From positions 39,522,458 to 39,586,457 of the forward strand of contig NC_134842.1 of the NCBI RefSeq assembly GCF_965363235.1: DNA of 64,000 bases. Reading direction: 5' to 3'. This document shows positions 1 through 11,820 of the stretch, one piece after another (positions within the stretch are counted from its first letter, which is position 1; every line of letters starts with the position of its first letter). This stretch comes from Mytilus galloprovincialis. Taxonomy: Eukaryota > Mollusca > Bivalvia > Mytilida > Mytilidae. The translations under genes were made by a program, and so were the position numbers. The notes under the pieces are model-generated. The model was given only the letters and a program-made list of their open reading frames with translations, ran no database searches and was not told the origin of the DNA.

Positions 1-237
1 TTTTTCGACCCTTTTTCATAAGCAATCGGATATAATTTGGTGGTATTATAACTTTAATCGGGGATTTTTTAAAACAGTTATCAATTTACTTTGAATCATT
101 GATAATGTTTTTGTGTCTTTTAAGATAAGTTACGAGAAAAAAACTTCGGTTAAAACTCTTTTTTTTTCTATTTTCATATCTTGTAATGACTACATGTATA
201 TCATGTACATAGAAATAATGTCTTTTGTTTTATTTAG

Positions 238-629
238 ACACATATTATCATCACACTGACAAGGCATCAGCGAAAAAAATTCTGGAATCTGGAAAAATTT
301 TGAAGTCGGAAAAGAAAAATGGAGATGCAGTTGGAGGTGATGGCACCTATCTTACAAAAATGGGCCCATCACATCCAAAGGAAAAAATAGCAAAGAATAA
401 TTACGATGGGGCTACAGCAAGATTTTATGAAGATAAAGTTAATTCTGGCAAAACAGATGTCGCCATTGAATTTAAAATGGCAAAAGGAACCGTACATGAC
501 CATTCAAAGGACTTGAAACGTGATGTGCACAGATATCCCGATAATGTTGATCTCAAGAAAGTAACCGATCTCAAGTTTCATGTTCGCGGTGATAAAGGTT
601 TACACACATTTGAACCTAAAAAAAAATAA
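238..629 (+). CDS. Terminal exon encoding a probable HYD1-type ADP-ribosyltransferase (Tox-ART-HYD1-like) domain
   Basis: The last exon of a gene whose earlier exon or exons lie upstream of the window. A pyrimidine-rich tract ending TTTATTTAG (acceptor AG at 236-237) precedes the exon and there is no good ATG, so the reading frame enters from a splice (codon split G|AC). About 130 residues follow to a TAA at 627-629. Visible motifs are YHHTD near the start, KKILESGKI, and VGGDGTYLT, followed by a Lys-rich C-terminus. A leading H-x-T, an ILESG helix and a GDGxYLT strand are the pattern I know from the HYD1 class of ADP-ribosyltransferases, which use an H-Y-D triad to transfer ADP-ribose from NAD+ and are common as effector or toxin domains and in invertebrate immune-type genes. 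The target is unknown. A broken paralogue lies at 60013-60405. The domain call rests on motif memory; a related ART family is the main alternative. Confidence 0.65.
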
Positions 630-756
630 ACAACTTTTCAGTAAATTTTCCTCCTAATAACTTTTAATAGTTATAACTGCTGTGTCGTTGTTTCTGATGT
701 TTTCTTGTACTTGTAGTTTTCACCATTTACTTATTTACTGAGGCTTGTTAATGCAA

Positions 757-762
757 AATAAA
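757..762 (+). promoter_or_regulatory. Polyadenylation signal of the HYD1-type gene
   Basis: AATAAA lies 128 bases after the stop codon and is followed by further AATAAA-like hexamers to 776. The paralogous segment near 60530-60545 has diverged at this motif. Confidence 0.55.
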
Positions 763-799
763 GAATAAATAATAAAGGAAAAAGCCTATCTTTCATGAA

Positions 800-1848
800 A
801 GTCACCATCTTACGGTGTTTATATATATCTCAACTTGTACGATTTGCTCGTGTATGTAACAATGTTTTAGATTTTAACGAGTGACATTTATGTATTACTG
901 AAAAATTATTACACCAGGGTTTTCGATATCACAAACTAGTCAAAATATTTACTAAATTTCGTCATCGGTATAAGGACATCATTCGTAAATATAGCTCAAT
1001 ATGCAGACTTCTTATACGTTCAGGTATTTCACATCCAATTGTTTATGGAAATATTCTTCATAAAGTACAAACATATCAGTATTCACCTCAGAAACTAACA
1101 AAACCTTTAAATAGACTTATTAAGAAGGGATATAGTTACGATACTGTTGTCAGGTCATTATTTTGGCGTTAATATTGATTCACTTATAGGGTCTTTGCAT
1201 CGGAACTAAACACATTTTTTTCAAAACCAGTTGTTGGCATGACACGGGTTATGTTCTTCTCATATATGTTATGATAGTATGATACTTAACCCCTAACGGG
1301 AAGGATTGTGCCTGATATTCATATGATGAAATCATAATCTTTCAATCAGTTTAATTGAAGTCTGGAGCTGGCATGTCAGTTAACTGCTAGTAGTCTGTTG
1401 TTATTTATGTCTTATTGTCATTTTGTTTATTTTGTTTGGTTACATCTTATGACATCAGACTCAGACTTCTCTTGAACTGAACTTTAAATGTGCGTATAGT
1501 TATGCGTTTACTTTTATACATTGGCTAGAGGTAAAGGGGGAGGGTTGAGATCTCATAAACATGTTTAACCCCGCTGCATTTTTGCGCCTGTCCCAAGTCA
1601 GGAGCCTCTGGACTTTGTTAGTCTTGTATTATTTTAATTTTAGTTTCTTGTGTACAATTTGGAAATTAGTATGTCGTTCATTATCACTGAACTAGTATAT
1701 ATTTGTTTAGGGCCAGCTGAAGGACGTCTACGGGTGCGGGAATTTCTCGCTAGATTGAAGACCTGTTGGTGACCTTCTGCTGTTGTTTTTTCTATGGTCG
1801 GGTTGTTGTCTCTTTGACACATTCCCCATTTCCATACTCAATTTTACT
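800..1848 (+). mobile_element. 5'-truncated reverse-transcriptase element (family R1), copy A
   Basis: The left part (about 814-1171) translates as the C-terminal region of a reverse-transcriptase polyprotein: GVYISQLVRFARVC, then KFRHRYKDIIRKYSSIC, then RLIKKGYSYDTVVRSL. One in-frame TGA near 880 breaks it. A long non-coding tail follows, ending in the motif CCCCATTTCCATACTCAATT. Copy B (53696-54538) starts further 5' and includes the palm motif. Solo tails of the same family occur at 22090-22450, 24060-24525, 34498-34612, 34815-35165 and 51895-52050. 5' truncation with a fixed 3' end is what target-primed retroelements produce. The class (non-LTR or Penelope-like) is not resolved from this fragment. 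Confidence 0.8.
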
Positions 1849-1901
1849 ATAATAACTATGATTACAATTCAGTATATTACATTCGACGATAAATATGTAG
1901 A

Positions 1902-2947
1902 ACTCAAATCTATGGTGGGTTCCAAATCTAAGGCAAATTCCTAATCTATGGCAAATGTGACGTCATGCCATCCTTATTCTATGACAGATTTTTTAAAAAT
2001 CCTAATCTATGGCAAGTTTTGTAATTTCCTAAACAATGGCGGATTTTTATTGTTTCCAAATCTACGGCAAATTGTGCAAATGGAAAAGACTGCATTACAT
2101 ATACGAGAGATGACTTAAACAATTGAAAATGTTCGACAACGGGAGCATGTCTATAAAAATTTGTGAAATAAACATTCCGTAATGTTCAACCAAATCATGA
2201 TGGCAACTCAAAAACTTCGTAAAGTATGAATTCATATACCTTAATACAGACTTGAAAATAAGTGTCCCGTAAAATGATAATTATTTTCTAATCTGTGCAT
2301 GATACCTGTATCACAAATTCAACTACTAAGTCCAGTAACAAACAAGAAGGCAGTTTTTTTTTTATAAAAAAAATAATAAATAAAAATGAACAGTTTGAAT
2401 GTTTCAATAATATTTATTTCATCGTTAACACATCTTTTTTATTTGATGACGATCAAAATCAAATTGGTATCCGGCAATTTCATCTTTCTCTTTATAATCT
2501 GCACAGCCGTAGACAGCATAACAATTACTTTAACTTCTTTTTCTAAAATATCCGGTACAGAAATAGCGGTGCCGTTATTCATCGCGGGCTGCGGTCGGTA
2601 TTGGACATTTGTCCCTTTTCCGGATAATAGGTCACATCTCCCTTTAAACCATCCACAATTGTTGTCGAGGGACATACCTTCATCTGGAATGGTGTTCAAA
2701 TATATGTGTTCCGCCATCTTAAGTGGCGGCGACGATGTAGTATGGCGTTATTCAATTGTGACGCTATATGTCACTATTTCCTCCGAAAAATTACGCAATT
2801 TTAAGATCTGCCATAGATTTGGAGTAAACAAAAATCTGCAATAGATTTGATTTGTTTGACGTTTGTAATGTCATATTTTTCATGGATTAGGAATCTGCCA
2901 TAGATTTGGAACCTGCCATAGACTTGGAACCCGCCATAGATTTGAGT
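1902..2947. mobile_element. 1.05-kb TIR element with ATCTATGGCA subterminal repeats
   Basis: The left end begins ACTCAAATCTATGG and the right end is its complement, CCATAGATTTGAGT. Inside each end the short word AATCTATGGCA (or its complement) is repeated several times, always pointing outward-symmetrically (1905-2085 on the left, 2810-2945 on the right). This is the architecture of a non-autonomous DNA transposon with subterminal transposase-binding repeats. I could not define a convincing target-site duplication. The interior includes a reverse-strand open frame (2717-2439) that does not resemble any transposase I know. Confidence 0.75.
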
Positions 2948-3122
2948 CGTTGTAGAACATCTGTTTATTTCTGTTATACTTCACCCTCGCGTACATTTGA
3001 GGCCAAAGCATTTGGAAAGCAATACAATGTTTCTATATTTTTGTATTGTCCAGTAGGACTTATTAAAAAGACCTCGAGTCAAGTTAAAAAAATCTTTTAC
3101 ATACTAGTTCTTCGATGTCGTG

Positions 3123-3298
3123 AAAAGGCGCCAGATAATGGGAGGGTGCACTTAAGTAAAATTGAATGAATGCTACTATACAAAAGGCGCCAGATAGTTG
3201 GAGGGTGCACAAAAGTAAAATTGAATGGATGCTACTATACAAAAGGCGCCATAGAGTGGGAGAGTGCACAACAGTCAAATTGAATGAATGCTACTATA
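3123..3298. repeat. Tandem repeat, three units of 59 bp
   Basis: Units start at 3123, 3182 and 3241, each beginning AAAAGGCGCCA and ending GAATGCTACTATA. The units differ at only a few positions. Short open frames on both strands across it follow from the repetition and are not genes. Confidence 0.9.
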
Positions 3299-4020
3299 TT
3301 GGAACGTATGTCCACAGTTGCATTTCCGTCTGTGTAAAACAGGGACTTTTACACGCTTCGATGTAAGATTAATTAATTAATAGCGCTGCACAGCGAAAAG
3401 TGCATAGTATACACGGAACTCAATAGTAGTGGTATATATAATGCGAAGAAGCTTCAAACTGCTTGATAAGGACACACATATCAACGCCACGTCCTAGTGT
3501 TGTACAAATCCAACCTCGAAAGTGGACAATGTGAAGCCATACCGTAATATTTGACCACTCTACCCTCCAAGGTGGACGCGAATAGTGATTGCATTTTTGA
3601 GTGTTAAATAAATCGACCCTAGATGCGAAAAGTCACGTCGAAACCTAGTGCTGGACCCTTTAAGTTGGGTGGATACCTTTGGAAGTGGACGGCACACCCT
3701 TGCCTCACCTTAAATAATAGCATTAAAGGTACCATGTTAACTGCACTGGATGCGCATGTTCAAAAGCATTAAAAAAAACCATGAACATATAATGAATAAG
3801 AAATCTCAAGTACAAATATTTTTGATGATACCTTTAATGTCATGTTGTTAGTTTTCGATAGGAACAACGATTTAAACATTTATCTTGAAGAAGATACATT
3901 TTTTATTCCTCATTCTTTTCCAGTGTAAAAGCTCTATCCCCCAATAAAGCAAAATATAATACCAGAAAACACATTTGAACAAATATTGTTCTCTTTCAAC
4001 TTACAAGCCTTATTTAAGTT
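3299..4020. other. No gene seen
   Basis: AT-rich sequence without a coding frame, RNA gene or repeat structure that I can support. Confidence 0.5.
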
Positions 4021-4690
4021 ACTAAGATATTCCAGAGCTTGAATTTACCATCATAATTTCCAGCTTATCAGGAAGCCATTGATGATGATGATGGAAGTTT
4101 TTAACGACCTTGTTGACGGGCTATACAGTCCTTGTACGGTCGGAAGCTATTGAACCAAATGTTCCGAATGGTAAAGTAAATATCCTCCCTTCGAAATCCG
4201 TTTACTGTTCTGAAGTTAAAATGTACGTGGGGAAAATTATTTCACAAAGTTTTATCAATTCAGGTGACGATTCTACCACACTGTCCATCCATCTAACCCT
4301 TATAAAAGAAAATGTTTTAGATTCAGACAAAGGTAAACAATGCATTATCGAATCATGGATTTGATTACTAGTACCACTAACCACGTTAGATAAATACTAG
4401 TTTATTATGTTATAGATACGAACATCAATTAATCTAAACTGTAGAGCCCGTATATACAAATGAGTTATTATTTTACTGTAATAATGTTCATAGGGCTAAT
4501 AAATTGAATATATGGCCCATATAAACTCACTGAATAAAATCAACTTAAGGATTATTTAGTTAATACGGTATTCCATAGCTTGCGTTTACCATCACAATTT
4601 CCTGCTTATAAGGATGCTACTAAACCAAGTGTTCCGAATGGTTGATGTCATCCTTTCGAAATCCGAGTTCGTTGACTGCTATGAAATTAC
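4021..4690. repeat. Pair of diverged direct repeats (4021-4225 and 4563-4690)
   Basis: Both copies share TATTCCA-AGCTTG, TTTACCATCA, TGTTCCGAATGGT and CTTTCGAAATCCG in the same order. The second copy lacks about 60 bases in the middle. An open frame in copy 1 (to 4364) reads plausibly as protein and ends near a GT, but copy 2 does not keep the frame, so I do not call a gene. Confidence 0.65.
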
Positions 4691-4759
4691 TTTGTCCCTT
4701 TTCCCTGATTGAATCGAATGAGATGTATCATTAGATAAATAATAACCAGAAGCAACATG

Positions 4760-5790
4760 ATGTGTGCCACTAGCATACCCGTCTGCAGCATTTGAGATTA
4801 CCCTCAGTGTTTAGCTGGGTCATGAGGCCTAGTGTTTAGTTTACTATGTAATGTTTTGTAGACCTGTTTGCCTTTAGGCCCTCTTTTTCTCATCGGAGGT
4901 TGTCAATTTTTCGTCGATTTATGAGTTTTGAATGCCCCTTGGTATTATCGTACTGTTTTTAATAACATACTCGTTATCGATACTAACATCGATAGAATTT
5001 CAATACCTCATTACATAATTAAGAAGTAACCAGGATATTATCTTTTTGTCAAACGTCCTACCGATACTTGTTCTAAGACATTGTGCATGGGTATACAAAT
5101 CTTTTTATAAGTTGAAATTGGACTTCGTGCTAGCATGCAATATTTTTTTTCATATTTGTATTGTGCTATGTACCTTTATGAGGTCAAGCACTGTTCACCT
5201 GCTTTTAAAAGTTTGTTCTTATGTTAGATTGTCCAATCACTTCATCATGCTAATTGTTTTTTTTTTATTCCAACACTTTATTTTAAAGTGTATAACCCCT
5301 AATACGAATCTGTTTTTCTACAGTTTGCAGGTATTGTCTGCTAAACTCCGTTCGTTGGTGTAGTATGAATTATGTAGTTGGTTTTGCTTTCAATCAATTT
5401 GACATTTTTTCATACTAGGATTTTTAAAAATAACCATACGGTTTTGTTTTGTTCAGTGCTGAAAGCATGATAGTGATCATGTTATAATTAACATCCATGC
5501 ATTTTCGTCTATGGTTAGTTGACTCTTGATTATCATATTACGTCTCCTAATTTTCTCACCCATTTCAACAAGCATGGTATATATGGTATATTCAGCTTTT
5601 GTTATATCTTCTGCATTTTTACCCTTCCGGAGCACCTAAAATCAATCTTTGTGGAATTTGTGTTGTTCAGTCTTTTAGTTTTCTATGTTTTGTTTTGCAT
5701 ACTGTTGTTTTTGCTGCCATTATGTTGTCAGTTTATTATCTACCGTTGATTTTAAATTTCCCTTTGGCGTGTTTCGCCTTCTTTTTTAAT
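4760..5790 (+). repeat. Dispersed repeat family R5, two copies (4760-4960, 5600-5790)
   Basis: Copies share the order TAGTTT-CTATGT, a T-rich stretch, TTGTCAGTTTATT-like sequence and CCCTTTGGCG/CCCCTTGGTAT. The second is preceded by CTTCCGGAGCACCT. Other pieces of this family lie at 41100-41260 (reverse), 42955-43040 and 45165-45270. Short hydrophobic open frames across it are products of T-rich repeat sequence. Confidence 0.55.
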
Positions 5791-5799
5791 ATCAGACAA

Positions 5800-7740
5800 A
5801 CTCAACGAATGAGTTAACAATTAACTTGAACGGTAGTTACAGTTTTTGAAAACTTAAGTGTGAAACGTGTAGAATAAAACAAAGATATTATCAAAAGGGA
5901 AATATTTCCGACAACTATACGTCGCTGTCGTTTTCCTCGGGCGTTTTGTAAAATTCATGAATATTAAATCTTAAAGTATACACATTTATCTGTAAGGTAT
6001 TATACGTGTTATATATATTGCTTGCAATGGCAAATCTAGTTGTATATGCCTTTTTAGATGTATTGACAAAGGTGCGTTTTAAGGAATTTTCATTACAGAA
6101 CGCTTCACATACGTTTATGATTACCATCGTTGTGGTTTAAGATAAATATGAGAAACTGAGTTATTTTCATTTTTCCTTTTATTAATGGTTTATATCCTTT
6201 GAATATATTTAATATCAATAAACACGAACGTCAAGTATTTACGGATGGACATTTTATTTATCGAATTAATCTATTTTTAAATTCAAATATTCAACTATGT
6301 GAATATAATACTATGCAAAATATAAGCAAAGCTTCTAAATCCATACTAAAACAGTATAAAATATTCAACATTATGGTCGTAATTAAATTTTGTTTGATAA
6401 TTGTAAATGTTGTGAGCTGCATGGATTTAAAATCATGGTTTATGAATTGAAAACGCACAAGTATTTTTATTCACGACCGTTTGAAATTTGAATATTCAAT
6501 AAATTTATCTTACTTTCCGTTTAATGGATATATTTTAATACAAAAAAAAATACTTATAAAACCCAAATAACAAAATGGTATGAAATAATTAACGTACTAG
6601 GATTATTGTGTATTAACATTTTTTTTTGTAGAATGCAAGAATTTATTAAGATTTAATTTTAATGTTTCCTGTACAAATAAATATTTAAAAATACCAAAGC
6701 AGAGTATCTTGTCATACAAAATACTTATTTCTTAATTGCAACTCTGAAAACATTCTGATTTCAATTATTGTTAGTTTCTTTAGAAACATAAATACAGTTT
6801 ATGTTCTAAATTCACTCTGTTCAAACGAACATAAAGTATTTATGTGGTAAATCTCTCTGGATTTTTGCAAAGCATACATAGCTGAGCACATTCAGATATG
6901 TACCTTTATACGATAAAGGCATGATAGAAAACTAAATGCATATTTAGGTACTGTAAGGCGCAATGACCATCTCAATTTTAATTACTATAGATCCAGAGAT
7001 CACAATATTTCTAATATCAAACACCATTAACAGTTCATGATTTGAATACGGCAACCATGCATCTATGAAAACAAATCCCGGTTTATAAACATCACACAAT
7101 CAACAATACCGGTAAAAGACAGCAATCAAACATCTACAAAATATATACAAAACACATTAATTCTTTACATACAACTTCAATACATTAAAAAACAGATTTC
7201 TTAATGAAAATTAAACTTCAATACAAATGAAACGAACGATAATGGTCACTGCCCAAACCTCGATAGTTAAATCTCGTGCAAACTTTCATTATATACTGAC
7301 CACCAAAACCGGTTTACAACTATTGTGAAAACACAATAGAGTAAATTACATACTTCAATAATCATACGCGAACCGCACATAAATATATATATATTTTATA
7401 TTTATTTCTTTGATTCGGATTGAATTAAATAAATTTGATAAGAATATTATCTCATTGTTTTTCGATCTAAAATTAATATTTTAACCAGAATGTTCTCTCT
7501 CGTAATTCTATGACGAAACACATAGTATCCCGTGGTTCTATCTTCAAACATAACTAGTTTACATGTTATCAAGACAACAGACACTACCACGTTATAATTG
7601 ACCTAGATACACACAGTGTACCGTGGTCGTTTTAAAACAAATACAAGTTGCTTTCTTTAAAAAAAGAAATGCAATCGTAAACCCAAATGCTTGTTTGGCA
7701 TTCTATATTAGATAATTGTTCAATAAAGATGTATTGTTTT
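5800..7740. other. No supported gene; one small open frame at 5915-6127 (minus)
   Basis: Very AT-rich. The reverse-strand frame 6127-5915 is 70 residues, starts with ATG, has an upstream in-frame stop and ends in an acidic tail (PEENDSDV). Codon choice is not implausible, but no domain or splice context supports it, so it is recorded only as a weak candidate. Confidence 0.4.
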
Positions 7741-7916
7741 ATATTACTTTTGTCGTGCATAAGAATTAGAAACTGACATTGCCTGTTCACTTAATGTAAT
7801 ACCGGTTTCACACATCAACGTACGTATAGCTCCGACGTACGTCGGCCGTGGTAAAACAATTATGTACGCTACCAATACAATAGTAATTTTGATGCATTTA
7901 ACCTGTGAATCATATC

Positions 7917-8414
7917 CACAGTGTGGGAACGGAACTGTACGGTTTTCTAATAATTTGGTCATTCGGGAGACTGTCAAGCGGTGCTCCGACATTTGCAAAA
8001 TAACAAGTTGCTTGATGGAAACTTTGACGAACTCTTACCTTACTATATAACGTTTCTGCTTCAAAATTTGATAGCTAAAACATTTTTTATGTAAATATGA
8101 ACCAATATAATAAAAAGAAAGATATATGCATCAAAAACGTTTTCCCTTAGAATGGTGGAGCTCCGTGTAAAACGATCAAAATTGTCACACAACAGCGATC
8201 AAAAATGTCAAATAAACATTGAAAAATCAATGTTTGCTACCTGATTTCTCACATGTACCTTTTCTGATATATAGTCTTACCTGTCTGAAAGTTTCAAAGC
8301 CATTGTCCCAGTAGAAATCCCAATATAATAATTTTCTCCCTGTCGGATATTTTTATTGACTGTACAACCGCTCGCAAGTTTACTGTAATATCACTCGGAG
8401 CCTTCCTGGACAAT
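7917..8414 (-). pseudogene. Exon-like blocks of an unidentified gene, left arm of a long inverted repeat
   Basis: This block is an inverted copy of 12312-12857. Read on the minus strand it holds two coding-like pieces. The first (8414-8281) begins APSDITVNLRAVV and, after a 4-base length difference from the other arm, ends ISTGTMALKLSDR directly at a splice-donor-like CAG|GTAAGA (boundary 8281/8280). The second (8034-7917) reads EFVKVSIKQLVILQMSEHRL and ends VPFPHCG. Both pieces keep most residues in the other arm. I do not recognise the protein. The opposite strand of the second piece is also open with several cysteines, so strand is not fully certain. The relative frameshift means at least one arm is broken. 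Confidence 0.45.
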
Positions 8415-8533
8415 CTCTTGGAGCTATTCTTTTCATCGTTTGGCCAATTAGGCTACTCCGAAAGGAGGGTAACATACTTTACCTTGTAATGACTTTACGG
8501 TCCAGCTAGCAAGCAAGCTAGTCTAAGGTATAA

Positions 8534-8766
8534 GGGGGGGGGGGGGGGGGGGTGCTATGGATTTTTTTTCTGGTCAAATTGTTTTTTTCGCGACAAGTCG
8601 AAAACAATTTCTTCTTTCAATTTTAGTATTACATATAGTGGCAGCTGAGGGTGAAACAAACAATTTCTTTTTCAGAATCAAAAACACATTGTTTTCTCTC
8701 TCCCAAAACTGGAAACAAACTTTTTTTTCAAAAAAATACATAGCCCCCCCCCCCCCCCCCCCCCCC
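8534..8766. repeat. G19/C23 foldback element
   Basis: A run of 19 G (8534-8552) followed by TGCTATGGA, and 209 bases on TACATAGC followed by a run of 23 C (8744-8766), form inverted ends (GCTATG/CATAGC plus the homopolymers). The G-tract could also form quadruplex structures. Partial relatives occur at about 50360-50450, and other long G runs lie at 48937-48950 and 51257-51274. Confidence 0.7.
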
Positions 8767-8890
8767 AAGAAAATCAAATGGTTGATGCCTTACTGCAATC
8801 CAAATACCACATATGTCTGGCATGATTTTTCTCTCCTTTTTCGGTTACGATTTAATAACAGTTAGTTATTTGGTATTGTTATCATTTTTG

Positions 8891-9760
8891 TCGAGCCTTC
8901 GAATTTAGTCGGAAAATCGAGACATAGCGATCCTACATTCCGTCGGCGTCGGTGTCGTCGTCGGCGACGTCCACAAATATTCACTCTGTGGTTATTTTTT
9001 TTTGAAATTTTAATAACTTTCTTAAACCATACTGGATTTCTTCCAAACTTGGACAGTTTGAAGCTTGTTTGTGATCATTAGATAGTATCATGAAGTAAAT
9101 TTTGTAAAAATAAAATCCTATATTTTCCGAATGTTACTTATGAATGGACTTAGTTTTTCTGCCGGGAAACATTACATTCACTCTGTGGTTAAAGTTTTTC
9201 AAATTTTAATAAATTCCTTAAATTATCCTGGGTTTGTACCAAACTTGGACAGAAGCTTGTTTTTTTTTATCATAAGATACATTGTAGTATCCAGAAGTAA
9301 ATCTTGAAAAAAATTAAATCCATTTTTTTCTTATTTTCTTTTGAATGGACTTCGATTTTCTGCCAGGAAACAACCCATTCACTCTGTGGTTAAAGTTTTA
9401 AATTTTAATAACTTTCTTATACTATTTTTTATTTGTTCAAAACTTAGACAAAAGCTTGTTTATGATCAAAAGCTAGTATCTAGAAATACATTTTGTTAAG
9501 ACTTTGTACCTATGCATCTATATTTTACTTATAAATTGACTTATTTTTTCTTCCAGTTAACATTACATACAATCTGCAGTTAAAGTTTTTTTTAACATTT
9601 ATTAGATTCATAAACTATTCTGGACGGAAGCTTCTTATTTACAATCAAAAGATAGTATCAAGAGGAATATTTGTATTGATTTGTTTCCTCTTTTTTTGTT
9701 GAGCCTGCAATTAACAGCCAAAGTAGGCGAGACACTGGGTTCCGCGGAACCCTTACAACT
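8891..9760 (+). repeat. Tandem repeat, four ~195-bp units with GTCGAGCC-type border
   Basis: Opens with GTCGAGCCTTCGAATTTAGTC, a CG-rich GTCGTCGGCG stretch, then four diverged units, each starting with a (TT)CACTCTGTGGTT-like word at about 8981, 9179, 9379 and 9569. Each continues through AACTTTCTTAAA, CCAAACTTGGACAG, AGCTTGTTT and ATAGTATC. It closes with TTGAGCCTGCAATTAACAGC and GGGTTCCGCGGAACCC (a perfect palindrome at about 9739-9754). I know this as a widespread mollusc repeat type. Confidence 0.8.
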
Positions 9761-9769
9761 TTTTTAAAC

Positions 9770-10850
9770 CTAAATTACACACTCAAAAGTGTTAATGATG
9801 TTTGACGCTCAGTTTTATTTGAATGGATGCAGCCTGCATTAGCGGATCCGGTATGCGGCTAGAGGGAGTTTTGGTGGTTGAAACCCCATTTTTTCCGATT
9901 TTTTTTATATTGTGGACGTTTCATGGTGTTCCGTGGTTTGGGTCCCATTTTTTCAGAAAGGCTGGATATGCACTTGGTCTGATATCGTCAATGATAGTAT
10001 GATGATCCGATAATTCATCTGCTTTTTTATAGTTTGGTCTTATGCTGTGCTAGTTTTGGAGATAAATGAGCGCACACAGACATTTTTAACCCTGCCAAAT
10101 TCTTTATTTAGCTGTTTCAAGTCAAGAGTTGTTGGTTCATGTCTGTCTTATATGTTTTTGGTAAATTGTTTATTATGAAGTAGGCCGTCAGTTAAATTCG
10201 AAATGTATTGATTCTTATGTTTCATGTCGGGACCTTTTATAGCCGACTATAATTGCTTAAATTCATTTATTTTTTGAACTTTGACAATCATATCATATCT
10301 CCTTATTTTAATATTGAAGATATTAATGTGGTTTGATAAACCAACTGTTTCGTTCATTTTTCGGATGCTATAGTTGAGAATATTGAAAAGTTCCTTAATC
10401 GTGACATTGATATAAAAATAATTATGTTGAAGGATGTTGTGTTTACTCTGTATTTCAGATATCAAGTCCTCTCTCATCCTTGATAACATTTAATTTTACT
10501 GGAGCCTTTTCTACCAGTAGCTATAACTTGTAATAAACAGACATCTCATTTGAAATTATACCACATCTTCGTATTTTAATATCATGTTTATTGACATATA
10601 CGTGTCTTTTCAGTAGGATCAGTGGTTAGCTACCACCCTTCTACATTTTCCTTGTTACAATATCCCGATCCTGTGATGAAAAATTCTTTGTTGTATTGTT
10701 CAAACATGTATTTATTTATTTTTTTAAATTGCTGGTAAATAATATATTATGTAAAATTCAAAATATGATAATTACCCTTCAAGAGAATCTAGTCACCTTT
10801 TCGGAATACATAAATATTTATTTTGTACGATTATTATTTTACTTTTTATT
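9770..10850. other. No supported gene; degenerate R2 repeat at about 10040-10260
   Basis: 10040-10260 carries a worn copy of dispersed family R2 (GTTTCAAGTCAAGAG, GTAGGCCGTCAGTT, TTTTATAGCCGACTAT). A reverse-strand 80-residue frame (10489-10247) overlaps this repeat and is rejected as a gene. Confidence 0.5.
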
Positions 10851-10854
10851 TTAA

Positions 10855-11820
10855 GGTAGATGGGGTGTCTAAATTATAATCCATAGAACTTTTAAATAAT
10901 TTGCCAAAATAAAGTTTATATAATGCTTTATAAAAAAACATAATAAAAAGAATGGGTCACCAGGCTTAATTTTACGCTACACGGTGTTCAAAATTCACAA
11001 ATTTTGGTTAGATTATGCATGGAAAACCCAATTTTCTGCAATAAAGCATAAACTATACCATAGAATTTTGAGATAATATATGAGAAGATGGCTTTAATAT
11101 TATGCTTTCAGTTAAGAAAAAGAAAAAAATGGGGTCACCGGACCCGTTTTCTTGCTACATTATAAAATAGGTAAATTCCTAACACATTCTATAGTAAAAG
11201 TATCTTAATCTGAATTATCTGCCCTTGCATTTGAGTTGCCTCCCCTTAAGTGGCAAAGTTGGAAAAATTTTGATCAAACAAAAGTTTTCTGTTTTGTGTA
11301 AATACAACCATAAAAATGATAAAACATGTCATTTTCTATATCGATATAAAAGTTCTTAGTTTAAACATATTTATTTATAGTGGATTGGGAAACAAGTTTT
11401 GCAACTTATATTAATCCCTTTCCACTTTGCGGGTGCGAGTGCTGCCTTGTAGCGGCATTAGCCTACTCTTTTTCGAAATCTACAAGGGTGTCTTTAACGT
11501 GCAAGAGATATGGCTCTCTCTTAACACGGGTCAGCCATTTATCGTCCCCTTCCGACGGACTATCATCGTTTCCTTAAGACCATACTCGCAAATGGTGTCA
11601 AGGGAGAGCCGAAAATTGAGTTCCTGAAATTTTCATCCCGAACGGGAATCGAACCAGTAACCTTTGTGTTAGTAGTCCGATGCACTAACCACTACACCAC
11701 GGTAGAAGTTCTTACTCATGAATTACCCACTACTCTAAAAATTTGCACATTCTATTAAAGATCTGGACCTTGTTTTCTGGTATTTCCAAATCCAAGATGG
11801 AGGAAGACACCCTATCTACC
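10855..11820. mobile_element. TTAA-flanked TIR element (piggyBac-type target site), ~966 bp, with nested SINE
   Basis: TTAA at 10851-10854 is followed by GGTAGATGGGGTGTCT. The right end is AGACACCCTATCTACC followed by TTAA at 11821-11824. Sixteen-base TIRs with one mismatch and exact TTAA flanks are the signature of piggyBac-superfamily integration. There is no transposase frame, so it is non-autonomous. The interior holds a SINE at 11366-11706, so the SINE inserted into the element or was carried with it. Confidence 0.85.
11366..11706 (-). mobile_element. tRNA-derived SINE
   Basis: On the minus strand a tRNA-like head starts near 11706 with an A-box (TGGTGTAGTGG, 11699-11689) and a B-box (GGTTCGATTCC, 11655-11645). 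A body follows that includes GCCATATCTCTTGCACGTTA and GCGAGTATGGTC-type words, ending near GTGGATTGGGAAAC at about 11380-11395 on the plus strand as its complement partner region. Internal Pol III boxes plus a conserved non-tRNA body are diagnostic of a SINE. The family is one I recall as common in bivalves. Confidence 0.85.

Larger units (their letters stand above)
1..805 (+). repeat. Segmental duplication, copy 1 (carries the HYD1-type exon)
   Basis: This block matches 59806-60575 in the same orientation, including the intron-like sequence before the exon, the exon itself and the 3' untranslated region down to the AATAAA motif. Weak homology resumes at about 1850-1895, which resembles about 60785-60830, so a retroelement at 800-1848 interrupts the original segment here. 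The match was made by eye; percent identity was not computed. Confidence 0.8.

Noticed and set aside
2439..2717. 92-residue reverse frame inside the TIR element
   Set aside because: Reads plausibly at its start, but there is no known domain, splice context or second copy to support it.
4110..4364. 84-residue frame with non-ATG start
   Set aside because: The diverged direct repeat at 4563-4690 does not keep the frame; no domain recognised.
5915..6127. 70-residue reverse frame with acidic tail
   Set aside because: Short and isolated with an upstream in-frame stop. It could be real, but nothing beyond codon appearance supports it.
10247..10489. 80-residue reverse frame
   Set aside because: Its 3' part overlaps a degenerate R2 repeat (the plus strand has TTTTATAGCCGACTAT).
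11641..11706. Possible true tRNA gene (A- and B-box)
   Set aside because: The tRNA-like head is followed by a conserved SINE body and I cannot fold a clean cloverleaf; the same reasoning applies to the heads at 50541 and 51273.
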